DNA of 64,000 nucleotides from Leptotrichia wadei (GTDB lineage Bacteria > Fusobacteriota > Fusobacteriia > Fusobacteriales > Leptotrichiaceae). The stretch covers positions 1,240,001-1,304,000 of the forward strand of contig NZ_AP019829.2 of the NCBI RefSeq assembly GCF_007990545.2, written 5' to 3'. This document shows, piece by piece, positions 51,515 through 60,452 of the stretch. A model generated the notes under the pieces. The model was not told the DNA's origin, did not search any database, and was given only the letters and a program-made list of their open reading frames with translations. Both the position numbers and the translations under genes were made by a program. Each line of letters opens with the position of its first letter. The stretch's first letter is position 1.

Positions 51515-52219
51515 CTATCTTTTTGCTACTGTCGAAAATACAAATTTATCTGGCCTGTAGGAATTTATACCATATTGAAATAATGTTCCATTAGACAAGT
51601 AAGTGTGACTTTCAACTACAATGACTGCATTAAAATCCTTTAAATCCATATATTTCTTTTCATCTTCAGTTGCATACCTAAATTTTATTTCACGCCGTGA
51701 ATGAGATATTTTCAAATGTAATTTTTTTTCAAGATAATCATAAGTTGAACTTTCTGCAATTTTTTTATCCAAAAATGGAACAATCCTCATATCAAAATAA
51801 GTTGTTTCATACTCAAGAGCTTCCCCCTCTAAAATACGAATACGTGAAACCTTGTAAAATGAAACTTCTTCAGATACTTCAAAAATATCCATAATTTCCT
51901 TAATTCCACTAACGACACTCAATTCAACTAAATTAGTCGCAATATCAATATTTTCAATTTTGTTAAGTTCCTTTGAAGTCCTAAGATTTGATAAGCTGTT
52001 TTTAAATCTTCCATTCTCTAAAACCATCGAATTTTTCCCCTTGATTTTTTGAATATATCCATCCAATTCAAGCATAGAAAGTGCCTTTCTTATCGTATCT
52101 TTAGAATATGAATATTTACGTGCAAGTTCAGATTCACTTTCTAAAAATTCCCTTGCCTTAAATGTTCCATTTGTAATTTTTTCTTTTATGTCATTATAAA
52201 CTTCCTTATATTTACTCAC
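51515..52219 (-). CDS. GntR-family regulator with UTRA ligand domain
   Basis: The protein has about 234 residues. The GntR helix-turn-helix is SESELARKYSYSKDTIRKAL near residues 26-45, with the wing LELDGYIQKIKGKNS. A UTRA effector domain fills residues 80-230 (FYKVSRIRILEGEALEYETTY). TreR- and PhnF-like proteins of this type bind sugar phosphates or similar ligands. A GTG at 52219 gives the best distance to the GGAG box; an ATG at 52225 is only two bases from it. The controlled gene is not obvious: the citrate synthase unit lies upstream across a terminator. Confidence 0.85.
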   Translation of the reverse strand: MSKYKEVYNDIKEKITNGTFKAREFLESESELARKYSYSKDTIRKALSMLELDGYIQKIKGKNSMVLENGRFKNSLSNLRTSKELNKIENIDIATNLVELSVVSGIKEIMDIFEVSEEVSFYKVSRIRILEGEALEYETTYFDMRIVPFLDKKIAESSTYDYLEKKLHLKISHSRREIKFRYATEDEKKYMDLKDFNAVIVVESHTYLSNGTLFQYGINSYRPDKFVFSTVAKR

Positions 52220-52304
52220 AGACATATCTCCTTTCAAGAAACATCAATTTATTATATCCTATAAATAGAAAAATAACAATGGTCAGTAAATAAAAATTAA
52301 TTTA

Positions 52305-52336
52305 TAAAAAAACAAGGAGAACAAAACTTTCTCCCT
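52305..52336 (-). terminator. Terminator after citrate synthase
   Basis: On the minus strand, an AGGGAGAA/TTCTCCTT stem (one G-U) with a short loop is followed by GTTTTTTTAT. It lies 12 bases past the citrate synthase stop and separates it from the regulator gene. Confidence 0.85.
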
Positions 52337-52347
52337 GATTTACGAAT

Positions 52348-53679
52348 TTATAAAAATACATTTCCATTTTCATCAATTGCCTTATAAGCTGGCCTAATCA
52401 ATTTTTTATCAACCAAAATTTGTTCCATTCTATGTGCGTTCCAGCTAGCAATCCTCGAAAGTGCAAAAAGTGGAGTAAAAATATTTTGTGGAATATTCAA
52501 AAGCTTATACACAAAACCTGAATATAAATCAACATTTGCACAAATTTCAAAATTTTTTCCTTTAAGTTCCTTTCCAATTTCTCTAGTAAGTTTTTCAATA
52601 CTTGAAAATAATTCAAATTCTTCAAGCGCTTTTTTTTCTTTTGCTAATTCATAAGCTTTTTTCTTTAAAATCACGGCACGAGGATCTGAGATTGTGTAGA
52701 CAGCATGTCCCATACCATAAATCCTACCTTTCTTATCAAATACTTCTTTTTGAAAAATTTTTTTCAAATATTCTTTCAATTTAACCTCATCATAAGGATT
52801 AGTGTTTTTCTTAATATCTTCTACCATTTTTGTAACCATCGAATTTGCTCCTCCGTGCATAGGGCCTTTTAAAGAACCGATTGAAGCTGAAATTGATGAA
52901 TATGTATCTGTTCTAGTTGAAGAAACTACATGAGAAGTAAAAGTTGAGTTGTTTCCTCCTCCGTGTTCTGCATGAATAACTAAAATTAAGTCTAATACTT
53001 CAGCTTCCAATTCTGTAAAGTTATTATCGCTTCTAAGCATGTGAAGGATATTCTGTGCAATACTATATTCCTCTACTGGATTATGAATGATTAAACTCTT
53101 ATTAAAATGCTTGTAATTACATGCTTGATAACAATAAACAAGAAGACTTGGAAATTTTGCAATCAAATTTAGAGATTGGTCAATCAAATTTGAAAGACTG
53201 ATATCATCTGGATTTTCATCCAAAGTATAAAGACACAACACAGACCGTTGAAGCTGATTCATTATATCAGTACCTGGCTTTCTTAGTATAAAATCTTCGA
53301 TAAATTCATCTGGTAAATGTTGGTATTCTTTTAAAGTACTAATGAACATTTTTAATTCAAAATTTGAAGGAACTTTTCCAAAAAGTAATAAAAACATTGT
53401 TTTTTCAAAACAGAAAGTCTTTTCTTTTCTAAATTGAGCTACAAGTTTTTCAATAGGAATACCACGATAATAAAGTTTTCCTTCTGATGGAACTTTCTTT
53501 CCATCTTTATCTATTGAATATCCTAAAACAGAACCAATTTTTGTCAATCCAACAAGGACACCCGTTCCATTTTTATTCCTAAGCCCTCTTTTTACATTTA
53601 ATTTATTGTAAATATCATCTGAAATATAATTGTTTTCAGTAAACATAACTCCCAGCTCATTAATAAAATCGCTTTTCAT
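52348..53679 (-). CDS. gltA: Citrate synthase
   Basis: This 443-residue protein shows the citrate-synthase blocks LYYRGIPIEKLV, LILVIHAEHGGGNNSTFTS (catalytic His), GSLKGPMHGGANSMV (second His) and GMGHAVYTISDPRA (third, with Asp-equivalent region). The protein is longer than type I enzymes by an N-terminal extension of about 30 residues, as seen in anaerobe forms. It condenses acetyl-CoA with oxaloacetate. It is 15 bases after the isocitrate dehydrogenase gene and ends at a terminator, so it is the last gene of the unit. Confidence 0.95.
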   Translation of the reverse strand: MKSDFINELGVMFTENNYISDDIYNKLNVKRGLRNKNGTGVLVGLTKIGSVLGYSIDKDGKKVPSEGKLYYRGIPIEKLVAQFRKEKTFCFEKTMFLLLFGKVPSNFELKMFISTLKEYQHLPDEFIEDFILRKPGTDIMNQLQRSVLCLYTLDENPDDISLSNLIDQSLNLIAKFPSLLVYCYQACNYKHFNKSLIIHNPVEEYSIAQNILHMLRSDNNFTELEAEVLDLILVIHAEHGGGNNSTFTSHVVSSTRTDTYSSISASIGSLKGPMHGGANSMVTKMVEDIKKNTNPYDEVKLKEYLKKIFQKEVFDKKGRIYGMGHAVYTISDPRAVILKKKAYELAKEKKALEEFELFSSIEKLTREIGKELKGKNFEICANVDLYSGFVYKLLNIPQNIFTPLFALSRIASWNAHRMEQILVDKKLIRPAYKAIDENGNVFL

Positions 53680-53693
53680 TTTTTCCCAACTCC

Positions 53694-54695
53694 TTATTTC
53701 AGATTTTCAATAATTCTATCTGTAAACTCAGTAGTTGTTGCACTTCCACCTAAATCTGCAGTCTTACATCCATCAGTTAATGTTTTTAAAATTGCATTTT
53801 CAATATTTTTAGCAAAATTATCAAGTTTTAAGTATTTTAACATTTCTATTGAAGAAAGTAATAATGCAAGCGGGTTTGCTTTATTTTGTCCTGCAATATC
53901 TGGTGCTGATCCATGCACAGCCTCGAAAATAGCAATGTCATCTCCAATATTAGCTCCAGGTGCAACTCCAAGACCTCCGACAAGCCCAGCCACTAAATCA
54001 GACAAAATATCTCCATATAAATTCATCGTAACAATCACTTTAAATCTTTCTGGATTCGTAACAAGCTGCATACACATATTATCAATAATAAGCTTTTCCA
54101 ACTGAATATTTTCATACTCTTTTGAAATTTCTCTCGCAATATCCAAAAACATTCCATCAGTAAATTTCAAAATATTTGCTTTATGAACAACTGTAACTTT
54201 TGAAATTCCATTATTTTTTGCATATTCAAAAGCACTTTGGATAATTCGTTTACTGCCTTTTCTCGTAATTCTTTTTATAGCAATTGCACTAGTTTTTTCT
54301 TCATTTTCATATTTTTCTTCGCCGATATAAATTCCTTCAGTATTTTCACGAAAAATAGCCAAATCAATATTATTATATCGAGTTTCAATTCCAGGCAAAT
54401 TTCTAGAAGGTCTAAAATTTGTGTATAAATCATATTTTTTTCTGAGATACACATTGATACTTCTAAACCCTTTTCCGATAGGTGTAGTAATAGGTCCTTT
54501 TATCGCAATTTTATTTCTTTTAACACTTTCATAAAGACTTTCAGGTATAAGTTCCCCTGTTTTTTCATAAACATCTGACCCTGCATTTTCAGTTTCAAAT
54601 TCTATAGGAACCTTTGCAGCATCAAAAATTTTTACTAAGCTTTCGGAGATCTCATATCCAATCCCGTCTCCAGGTATTAATGTAATTTTTTTCAT
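53694..54695 (-). CDS. Isocitrate dehydrogenase (NAD-type)
   Basis: This protein has 333 residues from the ATG at 54695 (MKKITLIPGDGIG); the reading extends four codons to a GTG that lies within the likely ribosome site. Decarboxylating dehydrogenase motifs include FRENTEGIYIGEE and the metal site with LYGDILSDLVAGLVGGLGVAPGANIG, and HGSAPDIAGQNKANP near the end. The short, 330-residue form without the phosphorylation loop is like NAD-linked and homoisocitrate/isopropylmalate enzymes, but context between citrate synthase and aconitase fits isocitrate. Confidence 0.9.
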   Translation of the reverse strand: MKKITLIPGDGIGYEISESLVKIFDAAKVPIEFETENAGSDVYEKTGELIPESLYESVKRNKIAIKGPITTPIGKGFRSINVYLRKKYDLYTNFRPSRNLPGIETRYNNIDLAIFRENTEGIYIGEEKYENEEKTSAIAIKRITRKGSKRIIQSAFEYAKNNGISKVTVVHKANILKFTDGMFLDIAREISKEYENIQLEKLIIDNMCMQLVTNPERFKVIVTMNLYGDILSDLVAGLVGGLGVAPGANIGDDIAIFEAVHGSAPDIAGQNKANPLALLLSSIEMLKYLKLDNFAKNIENAILKTLTDGCKTADLGGSATTTEFTDRIIENLK

Positions 54696-54806
54696 ATTAT
54701 CTTCCACCCTTTCCTAATTTTTCTTATAATAAATTACAGTAATTCTAGCTTAAAATAAAAGTAAATTTTGCTTCTAAATTAAAATAAAACTACTGTTATT
54801 CACATT

Positions 54807-56759
54807 TTAACTCAAAAATTCATCACTTGTAGCGAATTTCAAATATCCACCAAATTTCAAGATTTTAAGTTCTCTTTCTGAACCATTGAATTTAGCAGGA
54901 AATTCGATATTCTTAGTAAGATTTTTAACAATAAATCTTCCGTTTATCAATGAATTTGGAATATCTGATAATTGTAATTCGTCATATTCATCGATATTGT
55001 TGTAATCTTCTACATTTTCAAATTCTAATGGTATAATTCCACTGTTAATCAAGTTTGCTTTGTGAATTCTTGCAAATGATTTTGCAATAACAGCTTTTAT
55101 ACCAAGATAAAGCGGTAATAATGCAGCATGTTCACGGCTTGAACCTTGTCCATAATTTTCTCCACCAACAACAATTCCACCATCATTTTTTTCAGCTCTT
55201 TCTTTGAAATCTGGAATAATTGTTTCAAAACAGTGTTCAGATAATTTAGGAATATTTGAACGGAATGGCAATAATGCAGCATTCGATGGACAAATATCAT
55301 CTGTTGTAATGTTATCTCCTGTTTTTAAAATAACTTTTTTAGTAAAGCTGTCTTTTAATTCTTCTCCAATTGGGAATGGCTTAATATTAGGCCCCATAAC
55401 AATTTTTACAGTTTCTCTTTCTTTTTTTGCCTCATCTTCATTAGGATTTGGGAAAATGAAATAATTATCTGAAACTTCAAATTTTTCTGGCTCATCAATA
55501 ATAATTTCTGCCCCCAATTCTCTTGGATCTGTTAAATATCCTGTAATTGCTGATGCAGCAGCTGTTTCTGTACTAACTAAGTAAACTCCAGCACTCATTG
55601 TTCCACATCTTCCCTTGAAGTTTCTGTTAAATGTTCTAAGTGAGATACCATTTGTTTTTGGTGCCTGTCCCATTCCAATACAAGGTCCGCACGCAGCTTC
55701 TAGTAGTCTTGCTCCAGCCGCTATAAATTTAGCCAATGCTCCATTTTCTGAAATCATTTTCATAATATTACTTGAACCTGGCGATAAAACAAGACTCACA
55801 TCTGGATGAACTTTTTTCCCATCTAAAATTGCTGCAAGTTTCATAAAATCTGAATAAGATGAATTTGTACATGAACCAATTGCAATTTGATCAACTTTCA
55901 ATTTTTTGTCTTTTGGAATTTCATGCACATTATCAGGACTATGAGGGAAAGCCGCAAGTGGCACTAATTCATCTAAATTAACAACTAATTTTTCATCATA
56001 AACTGCATCCTCATCAGGCAATAATTCTACAAAATCTTCTCCACGTGATTGTTTTTCCAAGAAAATCTTTGTATTTTCATCACTTGGGAAAATCGAAGTT
56101 GTAGCTCCTAATTCAGCTCCCATATTTGTAATAGTGGCTCTATCCTCAACAGATAGAGATTTTATACCTTCTCCAGTATATTCCATTACAAATCCAACTC
56201 CACCTTTTACTGTCAATTCTTTCAACACATACAAAATTACATCCTTAGCTGATACCCAAGGTTGTAATTTCCCTCTAAGTTCGATGTTATAAACTTTTGG
56301 AACTTTCAAATAATAAAGACCTCTTGCCATACCAATCGCAACATCAAGTCCACCTGCTCCAATTGCAAGCATTCCAAGTCCTCCACCAGTAGGTGTGTGG
56401 CTATCTGACCCAATCAATATTTTTCCTGGCTTCCCAAATCTTTCCAAATGCAATCTATGACAAATCCCATTTCCAGGTTTTGAAAAAACAATATTATGCT
56501 TTTCAGCTGATGTTTTAATAAATTCATGATCATCTGCATTTTCAAAACTTGATTGCAACATATTGTGATCGACATAAGCCACAGAAATTTCCGTTGCTAC
56601 TTTGTCAATATTCATCGCATTTAGCTGTAAATACGCCATCGTTCCCGTGGAATCTTGTGTAAGTGTTTGATTAACTCTTACGGCGATTTCGTTACCTGCT
56701 TTTAATTCTCCTTTTAGAAGATTTTTTTTCAAAATCTTGTATGTTAAATTCATACCCAT
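54807..56759 (-). CDS. Aconitate hydratase
   Basis: This 650-residue protein is shorter than AcnA (about 890) and belongs to the form common in clostridia and other anaerobes. Iron-sulfur cluster Cys lie in AIGSCTNSSYSDF near residue 296 and AACGPCIGMGQAP near 360. The SDSHTPTGGGLGMLAIGAGG block and the C-terminal GQGSSREHAALLPLYLG motif are present. It interconverts citrate and isocitrate. The ATG follows GGAGGAAAAA. It is first of the aconitase-IDH-citrate synthase set and sits behind a consensus promoter. Confidence 0.94.
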   Translation of the reverse strand: MGMNLTYKILKKNLLKGELKAGNEIAVRVNQTLTQDSTGTMAYLQLNAMNIDKVATEISVAYVDHNMLQSSFENADDHEFIKTSAEKHNIVFSKPGNGICHRLHLERFGKPGKILIGSDSHTPTGGGLGMLAIGAGGLDVAIGMARGLYYLKVPKVYNIELRGKLQPWVSAKDVILYVLKELTVKGGVGFVMEYTGEGIKSLSVEDRATITNMGAELGATTSIFPSDENTKIFLEKQSRGEDFVELLPDEDAVYDEKLVVNLDELVPLAAFPHSPDNVHEIPKDKKLKVDQIAIGSCTNSSYSDFMKLAAILDGKKVHPDVSLVLSPGSSNIMKMISENGALAKFIAAGARLLEAACGPCIGMGQAPKTNGISLRTFNRNFKGRCGTMSAGVYLVSTETAAASAITGYLTDPRELGAEIIIDEPEKFEVSDNYFIFPNPNEDEAKKERETVKIVMGPNIKPFPIGEELKDSFTKKVILKTGDNITTDDICPSNAALLPFRSNIPKLSEHCFETIIPDFKERAEKNDGGIVVGGENYGQGSSREHAALLPLYLGIKAVIAKSFARIHKANLINSGIIPLEFENVEDYNNIDEYDELQLSDIPNSLINGRFIVKNLTKNIEFPAKFNGSERELKILKFGGYLKFATSDEFLS

Positions 56760-56810
56760 TTTTTCCTCCCATCATAACCTCTTTTAATTTAATTTCTCAA
56801 CTATATTTTA

Positions 56811-56839
56811 ATTATAATACCAATCATAAATTGTGTCAA
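56811..56839 (-). promoter_or_regulatory. Consensus sigma-70 promoter for the aconitase operon
   Basis: On the minus strand, TTGACA (56834-56839), a 17-base spacer and TATAAT (56811-56816) are perfect matches. It lies about 50 bases before the aconitase ATG. Alternating ATATAT-rich repeats precede it (about 56841-56890). Confidence 0.85.
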
Positions 56840-56991
56840 CGATATATAATATATATTTTTTATATGATTTCATATATATTATATATAGTTTAAAAAAAAG
56901 CCAATAAATATTGACTTTCTGTGCTACTAGAGTTATTTTTTCTATGTGCTTTTTTTTCATTTGTATATCAAACAAATCGTTTTTAAAAATA

Positions 56992-58035
56992 TTATATTTT
57001 ACTTTCTTTTTTCTCAAACCATGCAAAAAATTTTTCTATTCCATCTTCAAAATCCGTTTTTGGATTGTAGCCAAGAAGTTTTTTGGCTTTGGAAATATCA
57101 GCGTATGTCATCGGCATATCCCCTTTTTGAAAGACGCAAAATTCTAAATCAGCTTTGTAGCCTGAAATTTTTTCCATTATTTTTACCATTTCCATAAGAG
57201 TTATTACTCTGTTGTTTCCAAGATTGAAGATTTCGTAACATTCATTTTTTTTGTTTATAAATTTTATTGAAGCTGTGATTCCTGCGATTATATCATCAAT
57301 ATAAGTATAGTCCCGTCCTGTCTTGCCATCTCCATAAATTGATATTTTTTCATTGTATTTCAATTTTTTTGCAAATTTATGAATGGCTAAATCTGGTCGC
57401 TGTCCTGGTCCATAAACTGTAAAAAATCTGAGCATTATGACTTTTATACCGTAATTTTTGTAATATAGATACGCCATTTCTTCACAAGTTTTTTTAGTTA
57501 GAGCATAAGGCGATAAAGTTTTTTTTATGTTATCGCTTTCTGAAAAAGGAAGTTTTGGTGTATCTCCGTAAACTGAAGATGAAGAAGCACAAACAAAATT
57601 GTTAATTTTAAATTTTTTACATAATTCCAATAAATTTAAAGTTCCTTTTATATTTGTTTCTTCGTAGTCCAACGGTCTTTCAAAAGATGGTCGCACTCCA
57701 GCTTTTACCGCCAAATGCACGATTCCGTCAAATTTATAGTTTTTAAAAGTTTCTTTTAAGTCATCGAAATTTCTGATGTCTTTGTTTAATAAAATCATAT
57801 TTTTATCTGCATTATTTATAAAGTTGACAAATTCTTTTAGATTTTTTTCTTTTTTATCATATTTTATTTCAAAAAAAGTATTTGTCGCTTCACACAAATT
57901 GGAAATTTTGATTTTGTAATTGTAAAAATCGTCAAAATTGTCAACTACAATTATTTTAAAATGTTCTGACAGCAATTTTTTTACAAGATGGGAGCCGATA
58001 AATCCTGCTCCACCTGTGATTAAATAAGTTTCCAT
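56992..58035 (-). CDS. NAD-dependent sugar-nucleotide epimerase (UDP-glucuronate 4-epimerase type)
   Basis: This 347-residue SDR protein has the NAD site ITGGAGFIGSHLVKKL, the catalytic Ser in CASSSSVYGDTPKLPFSE and YALTKK (YxxxK), and the substrate block FTVYGPGQRPDLAIHKFAKK. This layout, including GPWGRPDMA-like GPGQRPDLA, is typical of bacterial UDP-glucuronate epimerases that make UDP-galacturonate. It is last of a five-gene unit with a UDP-glucose dehydrogenase, which supplies UDP-glucuronate. It abuts the upstream gene. Confidence 0.88.
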   Translation of the reverse strand: METYLITGGAGFIGSHLVKKLLSEHFKIIVVDNFDDFYNYKIKISNLCEATNTFFEIKYDKKEKNLKEFVNFINNADKNMILLNKDIRNFDDLKETFKNYKFDGIVHLAVKAGVRPSFERPLDYEETNIKGTLNLLELCKKFKINNFVCASSSSVYGDTPKLPFSESDNIKKTLSPYALTKKTCEEMAYLYYKNYGIKVIMLRFFTVYGPGQRPDLAIHKFAKKLKYNEKISIYGDGKTGRDYTYIDDIIAGITASIKFINKKNECYEIFNLGNNRVITLMEMVKIMEKISGYKADLEFCVFQKGDMPMTYADISKAKKLLGYNPKTDFEDGIEKFFAWFEKKESKI

Positions 58036-58036
58036 T

Positions 58037-58327
58037 TTATTTCAATTTTCCTTTCTTTATATTTTTTTCTATTTTTTCAGTATTTTTAATAATAAGTAAA
58101 TTTCTTATATAAACGATAAATCCAAATAATTGTCCCAAAGTAAAGACAATATCTTTTCTGTAAATTGCATAAATTAATAAAAGAAAACTTCCAAAAAGGC
58201 TTAAAAACCAAAATGAAATTGGAACAACGCTTTTTTTTCTTTTTTCGCTCGCAATCCATTGAACTAAAAATCTTGCGGAAAACATCAGTTGTCCTGCTAA
58301 TCCTAAAATTATAAATATTTTTTCCAT
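58037..58327 (-). CDS. LAB_N-domain small membrane protein
   Basis: This 96-residue protein has three membrane helices and the LAB_N pattern (lipid-A-disaccharide synthase N-terminal-like): QLMFSARFLVQWIASEKRK, PISFWFLSLFGSFLLLIYAI and GQLFGFIVYIRNL. Stand-alone forms often sit between a dolichyl-phosphate-type glycosyltransferase and an ArnT-like transferase, as here, and may help move lipid-linked sugars. It is one base from the epimerase gene and 21 bases after the GT39 gene. Confidence 0.85.
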   Translation of the reverse strand: MEKIFIILGLAGQLMFSARFLVQWIASEKRKKSVVPISFWFLSLFGSFLLLIYAIYRKDIVFTLGQLFGFIVYIRNLLIIKNTEKIEKNIKKGKLK

Positions 58328-58348
58328 TTTATTTTCTCCTGTCTAGTT

Positions 58349-59728
58349 TTATTTTTTTTCTATGTAAAGATAGTTTGAATCATAATTTCTCGCATCTGTC
58401 ATTTTGTTTATTTTACTTATATTAAATCCTGCAACAAAAGTAACTATTGGAAATAGCAATCCCAAAAATATAAATCCTGCTTTTTTTCCAGCTTTTAAAA
58501 ATAATAATAAACTCACTATTCCTATATTAAATAGTGAAAAAATGGAAATTACTTTAAATGGAACAAAATCTCTTGAATTTGAGAAAATCATAACGATTGA
58601 AGCTACTATAAAAATAGAAATTGTTATGAAAAAAAGAATATTTTTTGTTTCAAAAGGGATTTTTCTATAATTTATAGCCGTCAAAATTCCAATTGGAGTT
58701 ACAATTGGAAGTAAGTAAATGACAAGTTTGCTGCTTGAAACTGACAAATAAAATAATGTTGAAAAAATCCATATTAATAGAAATTTTTCAAAATCGTTCG
58801 TATTTTTTTCTTTAATCCAAGAAATAATGGATTTATACATTACATACACCGAATACACAGTCCACGGAAATACTGTCATTGGTAAAGTATATAAATAATA
58901 ATAAAACGGTCTTTTATGAGTAAAAGCTTTCACTGCTCTTCCAAAAAGTTGTTTAAAAAATAATTCATTAATGAAAATATTTCCTAAACTTATGTAGGCT
59001 GGAATTATCCAAAATAGGACAAATGCTAGAATTATTGCTAATCCTTTGTAAAATCCTGCTTCTTTTAAGGAATATTTTTTTGAAGCTGTAAATTTGAAAA
59101 GAATTATCACTAATAATGGAGTCAAAAGTCCCACAATTCCTTTAAATAAAAAGGCAAATCCAATGTAGACAAAAGTTATCCAATTTTTTTGATAATCATT
59201 TTTTTCATAACATTCAAAAAAATTTAAAAGTGATAAAGCTATAAAACAGCTAAGATAAATGTCCATTCTAACTACTATTACAGAAACATATTGAAGAATT
59301 CCTGTAAATGTTATAAATATTGACATTATAGCAATATTCTCATCAAATTTTATTTTTAAAAATCTATATAATTTTATGAGTAAAAAACTTTCAATAAATA
59401 TGTTAAAAATAACAATTCCGTAAGTATAATAATTTCTAAAAATAAATTTTGAAAAGATAATTATCCAAAAGAATAATGGCGGTTTGTCCGTATAAAGTTT
59501 TCCAGATAAATAATACACAAATGGATTTTTATTTTTTATTATATCTTGAGCAATATACAAATATTTTAATTCATTTCTCTGAGTAAACATTCGATTAAAA
59601 AGTGGTAATGTTACGAGAATTAACACAATTGGAATAAAATATTCAAATTTAAATTTTATTTTTATTCTTTTTAACTTAAAATCTTTGTAAAAGTTGAATT
59701 TAGTAATTTTTTTTGTCGGTAATTTCAT
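58349..59728 (-). CDS. ArnT/GT39-like membrane glycosyltransferase
   Basis: This 459-residue protein has about ten membrane helices. The first periplasmic loop has the GT39 acidic entry region (NRMFTQRNELKYLYIAQDI) and the YLSGKLYTDKPPLFFW motif that is a hallmark of ArnT-like enzymes. ArnT uses undecaprenyl-phosphate sugar to modify lipid A at the outer face of the inner membrane. The 3' end of the GT2 gene overlaps its start by 29 bases. Uronic acid is the likely sugar from context. Confidence 0.88.
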   Translation of the reverse strand: MKLPTKKITKFNFYKDFKLKRIKIKFKFEYFIPIVLILVTLPLFNRMFTQRNELKYLYIAQDIIKNKNPFVYYLSGKLYTDKPPLFFWIIIFSKFIFRNYYTYGIVIFNIFIESFLLIKLYRFLKIKFDENIAIMSIFITFTGILQYVSVIVVRMDIYLSCFIALSLLNFFECYEKNDYQKNWITFVYIGFAFLFKGIVGLLTPLLVIILFKFTASKKYSLKEAGFYKGLAIILAFVLFWIIPAYISLGNIFINELFFKQLFGRAVKAFTHKRPFYYYLYTLPMTVFPWTVYSVYVMYKSIISWIKEKNTNDFEKFLLIWIFSTLFYLSVSSSKLVIYLLPIVTPIGILTAINYRKIPFETKNILFFITISIFIVASIVMIFSNSRDFVPFKVISIFSLFNIGIVSLLLFLKAGKKAGFIFLGLLFPIVTFVAGFNISKINKMTDARNYDSNYLYIEKK

Positions 59729-60413
59729 AGTTTATTCTCCTTTTTTTCATCCATCTCACCGCAAATACATCTTCAAATCCGACAAATAGTCTATTAAAAG
59801 TCGTATATTTAGATTTTCCATAAATACGGTCGTAATGCGGTACCGCTATTTCAATCACAGAAAATCCATTTATTTTTGCAAGTGTGGGTAAAAATCTGTG
59901 CATTCCTTTATACAGGTAAAAAGATTTTACAACTTCCCTTTTAAACACTTTTAAAGGACAACCTGTATCGCGAATATTGTCTTTTGTAATAAAATTTCTA
60001 AATGAATTTCCAACTAATGAAACCAGTTTTCTGTAAAAGCCGTCTTGTCTTGTCGCACGCATTCCGTTTACCATATCATATTCCTTTAAATATGGGATAA
60101 GAAGAGAAATATCTTTTGGATTTGTCTGCAAATCTCCATCCATTGACACGACAATATCTCCGCTGCAATACTTAAACCCTGCCGAAAGTGCCGCACTTTG
60201 TCCACAGTTTTTCTTAAAAAAAATAGGTTTCAAATATTTTTTATCTTTTGACAATTTTTCAAGAATTTCCTTTGATTTATCAGTACTCCCATCGTCAACT
60301 AAAATAAATTCATATTCACTATATTTCCCTTTTACAGCCAATTCCAGTTTTTCCACTAGAAGAGGTATATTCTCCTCTTCATTAAAAATCGGTACAACAA
60401 ATGATATTTCCAT
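59700..60413 (-). CDS. Polyprenyl-phosphate glycosyltransferase (GT2, DPM1/ArnC-like)
   Basis: This protein has 237 residues from the ATG at 60413; a GGAGG box precedes it and lies inside the longer open frame. It has the GT2 start FVVPIFNEEENIPLLVEKL, VDDGSTDKSKEIL, the SMDGDLQTNP metal site, and the DTGCPLKVFKREVV block typical of the dolichyl/undecaprenyl-phosphate sugar transferases. It lacks the C-terminal membrane helices of ArnC. It would load a nucleotide sugar onto undecaprenyl phosphate for the GT39 enzyme. Confidence 0.9.
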   Translation of the reverse strand: MEISFVVPIFNEEENIPLLVEKLELAVKGKYSEYEFILVDDGSTDKSKEILEKLSKDKKYLKPIFFKKNCGQSAALSAGFKYCSGDIVVSMDGDLQTNPKDISLLIPYLKEYDMVNGMRATRQDGFYRKLVSLVGNSFRNFITKDNIRDTGCPLKVFKREVVKSFYLYKGMHRFLPTLAKINGFSVIEIAVPHYDRIYGKSKYTTFNRLFVGFEDVFAVRWMKKRRINYEITDKKNY

Positions 60414-60452
60414 AATTTTTCCTCCTTTTTTCAAATTTACAATAAAAGCACA

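Noticed and set aside
56808-57026. 72-codon minus-strand open frame between aconitase and epimerase genes
   Set aside because: Covers a perfect promoter and ATATAT-rich DNA; the product is Tyr/Ile/Lys-rich without a ribosome site or family.
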